Assembly (NCBI GenBank): GCA_030667885.1
Contig: DAOUVA010000073.1
Location: forward strand, 1 to 11,631
Direction of reading: 5' to 3'
From: Phycisphaerae bacterium
GTDB lineage: Bacteria; Planctomycetota; Phycisphaerae; Sedimentisphaerales; Anaerobacaceae
DNA: 11,631 bases
Positions 5,696 to 11,631 of this stretch are shown piece after piece. A model generated the notes under the pieces. That model was not told the DNA's origin. It saw only the letters and a program-made list of their open reading frames with translations, and did not search any database. The first letter of the stretch is position 1. Every line of letters begins with the position of its first letter. The translations under genes and the position numbers were made by a program.

Positions 5696-7432
5696 ATGGC
5701 AAAACAACGCAAACGTTTAGGTGAAATATTATACAAAGCAGGGCTTGTAAAAAAGCAGGCTCTCATCAATGCTATTAAGACTTCGAGAACCAGCAAAAAA
5801 CGCCTCGGCCAGGTGTTGCTCGAACTTGGTTTGATAGATGAAGATACACTGGCCAAGACAATCGCCAAGCAGTTTGGGTTGCAATACGTAAATCTGGATA
5901 CGACTCAAGTTCCATCAGACGCATCCACGATTATCCCCCAGGAGCTGATGAAAAGGCATAACGTCCTGCCTCTCGGTATGAACAACGGCAAATTGAGATT
6001 GGTTATCAGTGATCCGCTTGACCTTGAGATGATGGATGCAATTCGATTCCGTTTGAATACGGAGTTGGAATGTTCAGTTGCGAGTCCTTCCAAGATTCGT
6101 TCTTTTCTTGAGGACACTGTTGATGAGGCTTCAAAGGAAGAGAGCGACAGGCTCAGACACAGCATCGACGCAACTGCAGCAGAGCTTACCGAGGTTGGTC
6201 AAGAGTTGCAGGCCGAAGCACTCAAGGCCCAGGCCGCAGCAGGTGATGATGACGCTCCGATTATCAGGCTGGTAAACCTGATAATTGACAATGCATATTA
6301 TATGCGGGCCAGCGATATACATGTTGAACCAATGGGGGATAGGGTACGCGTAAGATATCGTGTTGATGGAGTTTGTCTGGAGAGGGACAATATTCCCAAG
6401 AGCATGCAGGCGCCGCTGGTGACACGTTTTAAAATCCTGTCAGGTATGGACATTGCCGAAAAAAGATTACCTCAGGATGGCCGTATTAAGCGGGAGATAG
6501 GGGGACAGGATATTGATTTCCGTGTTTCATCTCTACCGGGAGTCCACGGCCCAAGTGTAGTGCTCCGAATCTTACGCCCCGACGCGGTCAACATTGGTAT
6601 CGAGTCACTGGGCTTTGAGCAGGATAATTATGAACGGTTCCAGAAGATAATTAAAAGACCGAACGGCATCTTTCTGGTAACAGGGCCTACTGGTAGCGGA
6701 AAAACAACAACTCTATACGCCGCTTTGCAGGAGCTTAATAAACCAGACAAAAAAATCATTACTGCCGAAGACCCTGTAGAATACAACTTCGACGGAATGA
6801 ATCAGTGTCAGGTCAAGGAAGAAATCGAATTGACCTTTGACAAAATACTAAGAGCAATGTTGCGGCAGGCCCCTAATATCATACTCATCGGCGAAATTTG
6901 TGACGGTGTCGTTGCGGATATCGCAATTCAGGCAGCACTTACAGGACACCTTGTTTTCAGCACTTTACACACAAATGACGCCCCGAGTGCAATTACACGT
7001 TTGATTGATATGGGCGTCAAGCCCTTCCTTGTGGCAAGCTCGATACAGGCCATTATGGCACAGAGACTCGTGAGGATTATCTGCAAAAAATGCAAGGTGG
7101 TTGACGAAAATGCGGATCCCTATCATTTACAGTCGCTGGGTATTACTCCGGAAGTACTTGAAAAAGAACACGTTTATAAAGGAGCCGGTTGTAGTCAATG
7201 CCAGAATTCCGGTTATAAAGGACGTGTCGCTATATTCGAGATGTTTGAAATGAACAACGAAATAAGAGAGCTGGCTTTTGCAAAGGCTCCTACTACCGAA
7301 TTGAGAAAGGCTGCAAAAGCAAGCGGCATGAAAACGCTGATGCAAGATGGAGTACTCAAAATTTTCAAAGGAACAACCACACCGGCCGAAGTGGTCAGAA
7401 TAACGCAGACGGAAGGTGCGGCGGTAAGTTAA
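5696..7432 (+). CDS. pilB: Type IV pilus assembly ATPase PilB (GspE/T2SSE family)
   Basis: 578-residue cytoplasmic hexameric ATPase that powers pilus extension (or type II secretion, as GspE). The N-terminal MshEN-type domain (about 1-150) shows LGEILYKAGLV and GQVLLELGLIDEDTLAKTIA, a fold that binds c-di-GMP in some relatives. The ATPase core has SDIHVEP (206-212), Walker A GPTGSGKTTT (330-339), the Asp box TAEDPVEY (356-363), a Walker B region ILIGE with Glu400, and the His box HLVFSTLHTND (418-428). A four-cysteine zinc site is present at Cys463, Cys466, Cys499 and Cys502, as in PilB/GspE. Odd: the usual GEIRDxET is GEICDGVV here, losing the Arg, Glu and Thr. GAGGAG at 5687-5692 is the ribosome binding site, 3 bases from ATG. 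pilT follows after 28 bases, which favours PilB over GspE. No pilC or pilM-Q genes are seen in the window. Confidence 0.93.
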   Translation: MAKQRKRLGEILYKAGLVKKQALINAIKTSRTSKKRLGQVLLELGLIDEDTLAKTIAKQFGLQYVNLDTTQVPSDASTIIPQELMKRHNVLPLGMNNGKLRLVISDPLDLEMMDAIRFRLNTELECSVASPSKIRSFLEDTVDEASKEESDRLRHSIDATAAELTEVGQELQAEALKAQAAAGDDDAPIIRLVNLIIDNAYYMRASDIHVEPMGDRVRVRYRVDGVCLERDNIPKSMQAPLVTRFKILSGMDIAEKRLPQDGRIKREIGGQDIDFRVSSLPGVHGPSVVLRILRPDAVNIGIESLGFEQDNYERFQKIIKRPNGIFLVTGPTGSGKTTTLYAALQELNKPDKKIITAEDPVEYNFDGMNQCQVKEEIELTFDKILRAMLRQAPNIILIGEICDGVVADIAIQAALTGHLVFSTLHTNDAPSAITRLIDMGVKPFLVASSIQAIMAQRLVRIICKKCKVVDENADPYHLQSLGITPEVLEKEHVYKGAGCSQCQNSGYKGRVAIFEMFEMNNEIRELAFAKAPTTELRKAAKASGMKTLMQDGVLKIFKGTTTPAEVVRITQTEGAAVS

Positions 7433-7460
7433 CCCAAACATAGTTATAGAGGATTTTTAA

Positions 7461-8612
7461 ATGGCTACCCTTAATATGGATAGGTTACTCAGTGCCTGTG
7501 TATCGCAGGGAGCGTCCGATTTACATATTGTTGTTGGACGACCACCTGTGTTGAGAATAGATGGTTCGCTCAGGTCACTGGAAACCAAAGTGCTTGAACC
7601 TGATGATACTACAGCTTTAATGAAAAGCATAACGCCAGACAAAAATCAACAGGAGCTTCAGGAAGAGGGTGGAACCGACTATGGTTTTGCTTATGGTGAC
7701 CAGGCAAGATTTCGTGTATCTGTTTTTAGGCAGAAAGGCGTTCTCTCGATAGTCTTACGTCGTATCCCGACAAATATTATGACCTTTGAGGAAATTGGTT
7801 TACCGAAGATTTGTGCCGCTCTGTGCCGGCGGCCGCGAGGAATGTTTCTGGTTACCGGCCCAACCGGATGCGGCAAGACAACCACGCTTGCTACTATGAT
7901 AAACTACATTAACGAAAATCTTGACCGCCACATTATAACTATTGAAGAACCAATAGAATATTATCACTCTCACAAGAAATCTATTATTAACCAGCGTGCA
8001 GTCGGCATGGATGTGCCCAGCTTTGGTGAAGCCCTCAGACGTATTTTGAGACAGGACCCCGACGTGATTTTGGTTGGTGAATTGCGAGATTTGGAAACAA
8101 TCGAATCCGCCGTTAGAGCCGCAGAGACGGGCCACCTTGTTTTTGCTACAGTCCATACTACAAGCGCCGCGGGAACAGTTACCAGATTGATTGATGTTTT
8201 TCCTGTGGACCAGCAGGAACAGATTCGCATACAGTTAAGCAGTAATTTGATTGCGGTTCTCAGCCAGGCGCTTTGTCCTTTAGCAACGGGCAGGGGAAGA
8301 GTTGCGGCTTATGAGTTTATGGTTGTAACACCTGCCATCGCCAACCTTATCCGTGAAAACAAAACTTACAGAATTGATTCAAGCATTCAAACCGGCAAAA
8401 AGCTGGGTATGCAGCTTCTTGATGAGCATCTGTGGCGACTTTACGACTCCGGGAGAATCAACCTCCTGGAAATGCTCGATAAATCCCGTCAGCCTGGCGC
8501 CTTGCAGGACAAGGCTAATGAAAAAATAAACGCCATGAGAGGAAAGCAAAAGGGCAGGAAGAAGGAAGCGCAGAAGGAAATGGAGGATTTAGGGCCTATC
8601 TTGAGGTCCTGA
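7461..8612 (+). CDS. pilT: Type IV pilus retraction ATPase PilT
   Basis: 383 residues, slightly longer than the ~345-370 usual for PilT, a cytoplasmic hexameric ATPase that depolymerises pili for twitching motility and DNA uptake. Seen: the N-terminal ASDLHIVVGRPPVLRIDG motif (18-35), Walker A GPTGCGKTTT (133-142; a Cys replaces the common Ser), Asp box ITIEEPIEY (159-167), Walker B DPDVILVGELRDLETI (199-214) and His box HLVFATVHT (225-233). A PilT-type C-terminal segment reads AIANLIRENKTYRI, then SSIQTGKKLGMQLLDEHL. The PilB zinc-binding cysteines are absent, as expected for PilT. Residues about 350-372 form a Lys/Arg-rich tail not typical of the core family. The ribosome binding site GAGGA at 7449-7453 is 7 bases before ATG. 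It lies 28 bases after pilB and is presumably cotranscribed. PilU is an alternative, but the LRDLETI and SIQTG segments favour PilT. Confidence 0.95.
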   Translation: MATLNMDRLLSACVSQGASDLHIVVGRPPVLRIDGSLRSLETKVLEPDDTTALMKSITPDKNQQELQEEGGTDYGFAYGDQARFRVSVFRQKGVLSIVLRRIPTNIMTFEEIGLPKICAALCRRPRGMFLVTGPTGCGKTTTLATMINYINENLDRHIITIEEPIEYYHSHKKSIINQRAVGMDVPSFGEALRRILRQDPDVILVGELRDLETIESAVRAAETGHLVFATVHTTSAAGTVTRLIDVFPVDQQEQIRIQLSSNLIAVLSQALCPLATGRGRVAAYEFMVVTPAIANLIRENKTYRIDSSIQTGKKLGMQLLDEHLWRLYDSGRINLLEMLDKSRQPGALQDKANEKINAMRGKQKGRKKEAQKEMEDLGPILRS

Positions 8613-8614
8613 CC

Positions 8615-8650
8615 AACGCCTTCATTTATCATTTGCACGGCGTTTTGTTA
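8615..8650 (+). terminator. Weak hairpin after pilT, possible terminator
   Basis: AACGCC (8615-8620) and GGCGTT (8639-8644) can pair perfectly across an 18-base loop, followed by TTGTT. It starts 3 bases after the pilT stop. The short stem, long loop and broken T-run make this a weak candidate. The rest of the pilT/DUF2752 gap (to 8797) shows nothing else I can support. Confidence 0.3.
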
Positions 8651-8797
8651 GAGTGGTTTTTCTTAATCCAACTACCGACTTGGCAATGTGAGTTTTCGAT
8701 ATTGCTTGTGGTTATCCCGTAAATCGGAATGACTTTGCGCGGCAATCTCCCCTCAAATAGCTAATGAAAGCCAATCATCGGATCCTGCTGTCTCTTA

Positions 8798-9244
8798 TCA
8801 ATAATTATTTCTTGCTGCCAGTGCTTGAGCCAGCGTTACAGCCCAGCCGGCGGCAATAATTATTATCAATGCCAGAATAATATACCTTACTTTGACTTCG
8901 TTAAAAAAACGTTCTATAAAGTGAAAATGTTTCCCGAAAACAGCAGTAACAAAAGCTAAAAACGCGATAAGGACCAGCACGCAGCACAATAACGTGCAGG
9001 CAGGCTGGGTATAAAACGCCTCGGATATTTTGCCCTGGGAGAAGGCAAGTGTTGCAGTTGTTATCCCGCACGTTGGACAAGGCAGCCCGTGTTTTTGCTT
9101 GAAACCGCAATAACCAAGCCACCGTCCCATGTCGATGTTATAATCTCCCGCCAATGCAAAAAAAACGAAGAAACTAACCACTGCCAGGCATATAATCAAT
9201 GCTGTCCACCGCTGGCGGGACGATGCCGGGCTGAAAATTTTCAT
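8798..9244 (-). CDS. DUF2752 family small integral membrane protein
   Basis: 148 residues from the chosen ATG. Three hydrophobic segments at about 14-32, 82-104 and 120-143 mark an inner-membrane protein. The family hallmark is seen: LPCPTCGITTATLAFSQG, with CPTCG at 56-60, just after the first membrane segment, and a further Cys at 46, matching the CPxCGxTR-type motif of DUF2752. The usual Arg after the second Thr is replaced by Thr-Ala here. The function of the family is not established; the CxxC pair suggests metal binding or redox chemistry, which is inference. Start choice: the ATG at 9244 follows AGG in a weak ribosome binding site and lies downstream of a good promoter. The open frame extends upstream to a TTG at 9328, but that codon falls upstream of the predicted transcript start. 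It diverges from the phosphatase gene and converges with pilT. Confidence 0.85.
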   Translation of the reverse strand: MKIFSPASSRQRWTALIICLAVVSFFVFFALAGDYNIDMGRWLGYCGFKQKHGLPCPTCGITTATLAFSQGKISEAFYTQPACTLLCCVLVLIAFLAFVTAVFGKHFHFIERFFNEVKVRYIILALIIIIAAGWAVTLAQALAARNNY

Positions 9245-9280
9245 TTTATTTACCTGTTGGTTTGTTTGCATAATTATGCT

Positions 9281-9309
9281 AAAATAGGGTAATATAATGA
9301 TAAAGTCAA
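9281..9309 (-). promoter_or_regulatory. Candidate sigma-70 promoter for the DUF2752 gene
   Basis: Read on the - strand, TTGACT (9309-9304), a 17-base spacer, then TATTTT (9286-9281). The predicted start near 9274 leaves about a 30-base leader before the ATG at 9244. The -10 is only 4 of 6 matches, but spacing and position are good. Confidence 0.5.
9293..9298 (+). promoter_or_regulatory. Candidate -10 box for the inositol monophosphatase-like gene
   Basis: A perfect TATAAT on the + strand lies 75 bases before the phosphatase ATG. No clear -35 is present at 16-18 bases, so support is limited. It overlaps the opposing DUF2752 promoter, so the two divergent promoters would compete if both are real. 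Confidence 0.35.
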
Positions 9310-9372
9310 GCTCAGAGTCGGACTTCAAAAGCAGAGAATAAATAACAGACTATTGAAATACGGGATACGAAT

Positions 9373-10188
9373 ATGCCATTAGAGCAGAGAGATTTAAGCA
9401 GAATGCTGGAGACAGCTATCGTCTCGGCGCGCCTGGCCGGACAGTGTGCGATGGAAGAAATCAATTTCATCAAAACATCAATTAAGAACTCCATCGAACT
9501 GGTAACCCAGGCCGATGCCCGATGCCAGCAAATAATCATCGACAGGATCAAGGAGAACTATCCCGATCATGGTTTTATCGCTGAGGAGGGCGAACAGGGT
9601 AAAATATTCAAGCAGTCCCCACGAGGTGACAAACAGTTCTGGTGGGTTATCGACCCTATTGACGGAACAAACAATTTTGCTCACCATATGCTTTTATTTA
9701 CCGTTAGTATTGCTGTACTCTATGAAGGAGAGCCGATTGTCGGAGTGATTTTCGAGCCGGCTACCGACTCAATGTATACTGCTGTCAAAGGCGGTGACGC
9801 ACAGTTGAACAACAGGAGAATAACTACAGGCGTGGCAGAGATGGACAAATTTTCAAGCGTTGGTCTCGATAGTCATTATGATAATGGTGTGCCTTCCTGG
9901 ACGTGCGAAATTATGAAACGGACAAGATTCCGAAATTTAGGAACAACCGCTCTGCAGTTGGCATACGTGGCAAATGGCGGGCTTGTAGGCACTATTGCAT
10001 CTGACCCGAAGCTGTGGGATATTGCAGCAGGAACCCTGATCGCTGAGGCCGCCGGTGCTGTCATTACGGATTGGCAGGGGAAAAAAATCTATCCTGTCGA
10101 TTTGGAAAACTATGAAACTCAGCAATTTCCAATGATAGTAGCCAACGAAAAAGTGCATCCTGAGATTTTAGAGCTTCTAAAGTCTTAG
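9373..10188 (+). CDS. Inositol monophosphatase family protein
   Basis: 271 residues, typical for the family of Mg2+-dependent, lithium-sensitive sugar-phosphate phosphatases (inositol monophosphatase/SuhB, also histidinol-phosphate and fructose-1,6-bisphosphate phosphatases), cytosolic. Metal ligands are visible: Glu71-Glu72 (FIAEEGE), the DPIDGTNNFAH motif with Asp94, Asp97, Gly98 and Thr99, and Asp216 in LWDIAAG (214-220). LVTQAD (43-48) and GTTALQLAYVANGG (190-203) are also family signatures. TIASDPKLWD differs from the usual FExxLxPWD just before the last aspartate, so it may not be a strict inositol-1-phosphatase. The ribosome binding site is weak (GGGA near 9362-9365); no better start is visible and this one gives a standard N-terminus. 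It is transcribed away from DUF2752, and its stop lies 8 bases from the stop of the convergent GspK-like gene. The substrate cannot be assigned from sequence. Confidence 0.93.
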   Translation: MPLEQRDLSRMLETAIVSARLAGQCAMEEINFIKTSIKNSIELVTQADARCQQIIIDRIKENYPDHGFIAEEGEQGKIFKQSPRGDKQFWWVIDPIDGTNNFAHHMLLFTVSIAVLYEGEPIVGVIFEPATDSMYTAVKGGDAQLNNRRITTGVAEMDKFSSVGLDSHYDNGVPSWTCEIMKRTRFRNLGTTALQLAYVANGGLVGTIASDPKLWDIAAGTLIAEAAGAVITDWQGKKIYPVDLENYETQQFPMIVANEKVHPEILELLKS

Positions 10189-10196
10189 CATCGCAA

Positions 10197-11631
10197 TCAT
10201 CTGGGGTCGGGAACCGGGTGTAACGCAACGATTTTCACTCTATCGTCGGTAGAGTTGACCTGGCTTCTGTCGAGTATGGCTATTACTCTTCTTTGTGGAC
10301 CATCGACGCCGATGCGAACGAGAATATAAGCGGTAAAAACATCGCTTCGTACGGTAACGAGATTGCTAATCCGCGAGAAAATCACATCTCTCTCTTCGAA
10401 ATCGCTCACTGCTCCGTCGCTCGGTGTAAGGTCTGGAAATTGGTCCAGGTCGATAAGTCTATGCGAAGGATCATATGCGTAATAGTCCATCAGGGGAACC
10501 TGCATCAATTCGGCGGTACTTTCAAAACCTTTGGCTGTTGTATCTCGATATGAAACTATTTCCTGGGCGATTGCAGCATGCATCCATGGCAGTTGCTCTA
10601 TCACAAATGATGGAGCGGTATTGATATTTACCCGGCCTTTTATTCTCGTTTCATTCGTTCCGTGGCCATGGGATGCAGGGTCGATGACTGTCAGATACTG
10701 GAAAATATTCACAAAGGCCGGATTCCGCAAATCTACTCGGACGTCCTCTTCGCCGGGCTCGGACGAAAGTTTCATGCCAATCATATCGCAGGGGTCGGCG
10801 CTGGGTCCCAGCTTAAGGACCCTTGTTATATCACCTATGGTAACAAAAGGACCAACAGAATTAACAAGGTTGTAGTTCTTTCGATCTCCTCCTGTTCCAT
10901 TTGCTCCGCCCAGTGTCTCGGTTGCAGGCTGAAAATCCTGATATACCACATTCCAATTATCTTCGGGCTTGCAATAAGACTGTCTCGTCCCTTTAACGGT
11001 GTCCCAGTTAAACCACTCATCCTGGGTTTGCTGTTTGTCAAGATAAATGTCTTCTGTTGAAGTTGCCCTGAGAAGATAAATGTCATATCTTTCATCTAAG
11101 GCGTACGTTGGCGGATCCGTACCCACAGAACGATATGTCGCCATTACAAGATTGGAGTCTTCTTTACCCCTGCCGGTTCCCATTAAACTGTTAACACCAA
11201 AGCCGCTCGAAGCAGCAGAGCCGTTGGTTACAACAAATCGACTTCCATCCGAGATGCCGTAGCCGGCCAGATTTATTGTAGCCACGACATCACCATTTGG
11301 TCGGCGAAGCTCCAGCCGGAAATTGCCTAAAGGGATATCTACATCAAATGGATTATAAAGCTCAATCGCAAATTCATTGTTCGCCGAATCATCTGCACCT
11401 GTTCCGCTGATACTGAATGCTATCTCACTTATAAACGGCTGAGCCTCGAATCCGTAATACGTCTCGGACCCAATCGGCAAATAAGTTACGTCTGTATCAT
11501 AATCACGATGGTCAATTATATTGACCGCTAACTGGGCGGCCAGGTCATTTGTATCAACAACCATGAAATTGGGGTCTGCGTCACGAAGGCCTGCGCTTAT
11601 CGCATCATATAACAAGCTGACATCCGCCATA
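10197..11631 (-). CDS. GspK-like pseudopilin-associated protein with lamin-tail-like region, N-terminus outside window
   Basis: At least 477 residues; the frame is open at the window edge and the ATG at 11630-11628 is probably internal, because no prepilin-type N-terminal helix is seen. The visible N-terminal part has AAQLAVNIIDHRDYD, like the segment in GspK-type proteins before the helix-hairpin-helix. Residues about 66-136 (ISEIAFSI, then FAIELYNPFDVDIPLGNFRLEL, ending in a G-S-RFVVTN strand) resemble a lamin-tail (LTD) immunoglobulin-like domain. Residues about 332-380 (GRVNINTAPSFVIEQLPWM, IAQEIVSYRD, FESTAELMQVP) form a helix-hairpin-helix of the GspK/ComEA kind. The C-terminus (ISNLVTVRSDVFTAYILVRI, then RRVIAILDRSQV) resembles the final beta region of GspK. 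I infer a large minor pseudopilin of a type II secretion or type IV pilus-like machine at the cell envelope, fitting the PilB/PilT genes nearby. The exact role is unknown. Confidence 0.7.
   Translation of the reverse strand, partial: MADVSLLYDAISAGLRDADPNFMVVDTNDLAAQLAVNIIDHRDYDTDVTYLPIGSETYYGFEAQPFISEIAFSISGTGADDSANNEFAIELYNPFDVDIPLGNFRLELRRPNGDVVATINLAGYGISDGSRFVVTNGSAASSGFGVNSLMGTGRGKEDSNLVMATYRSVGTDPPTYALDERYDIYLLRATSTEDIYLDKQQTQDEWFNWDTVKGTRQSYCKPEDNWNVVYQDFQPATETLGGANGTGGDRKNYNLVNSVGPFVTIGDITRVLKLGPSADPCDMIGMKLSSEPGEEDVRVDLRNPAFVNIFQYLTVIDPASHGHGTNETRIKGRVNINTAPSFVIEQLPWMHAAIAQEIVSYRDTTAKGFESTAELMQVPLMDYYAYDPSHRLIDLDQFPDLTPSDGAVSDFEERDVIFSRISNLVTVRSDVFTAYILVRIGVDGPQRRVIAILDRSQVNSTDDRVKIVALHPVPDPR

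Noticed and set aside
8613..8797. Possible small gene or RNA between pilT and DUF2752
   Set aside because: No convincing reading frame with a ribosome binding site, no tRNA-like fold; only a weak hairpin at 8615-8644.
9245..9328. N-terminal extension of the DUF2752 frame to the TTG at 9328
   Set aside because: It would overlap the likely promoter of the same gene, has no good ribosome binding site, and is not needed for the family domain.
10186..10200. Bidirectional terminator between the convergent phosphatase and GspK-like genes
   Set aside because: The stops are 8 bases apart and I could find no stem followed by a T-run on either strand.
11628..11630. ATG at the window edge as the true start of the GspK-like protein
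   Set aside because: No prepilin signal or membrane helix follows it; the family would have one, so the gene very likely extends beyond the window.

Overview
The window reads like a chromosomal housekeeping and accessory segment from a Gram-negative-type bacterium of moderate GC content. A planctomycete of the Phycisphaerae/Sedimentisphaerales kind is my best guess. The signs are a large pseudopilin-like protein combining a lamin-tail-like region with a helix-hairpin-helix, PilB and PilT side by side, TTG and GTG starts, and a class I (two-part) fumarase. No rRNA or other phylogenetic marker is present, so this placement is inference. I saw no tRNA, rRNA, insertion sequence, CRISPR array or phage gene. 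Genes are closely packed and there is no gene-free stretch above 300 bases.

Left block (1-2350, + strand): the 3' part of a class I fumarase/tartrate dehydratase beta subunit, then with zero spacing a divergent YchF/Obg-family P-loop NTPase with a TTG start, then after 26 bases a membrane-anchored glutamine cyclotransferase with a GTG start. The spacing suggests one transcript. I know of no established functional link among the three.

Middle block (2374-5631, + strand): a possible extended -10 promoter overlapped by a perfect 7+1+7 inverted repeat precedes a zinc-dependent sorbitol/xylitol-type dehydrogenase and a SorD-like short-chain dehydrogenase. This looks like a small, probably regulated polyol-oxidation pair. 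cinA follows on the same strand. A near-consensus sigma-70 promoter begins at the cinA stop codon.

Pilus block (5628-8612, + strand): that promoter drives pilB (assembly ATPase) and then pilT (retraction ATPase), 28 bases apart. PilB departs from the usual form just after its Walker B motif. A weak hairpin follows pilT.

Right block (8798-11631): a small DUF2752 membrane protein on the - strand and an inositol-monophosphatase-family gene on the + strand diverge from a compact region holding candidate promoters for both. The phosphatase gene runs tail-to-tail, 8 bases apart, into a partial GspK-like pseudopilin gene on the - strand that continues beyond the window. Together with PilB/PilT this puts type IV pilus or type II secretion functions on both sides of the DUF2752/phosphatase pair.

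No unmistakable new multi-gene system is visible. The items most worth a second look are the YchF paralogue next to fumarase, the altered PilB Walker B region, the operator-like palindrome before the polyol genes, and the lamin-tail/GspK-like protein.
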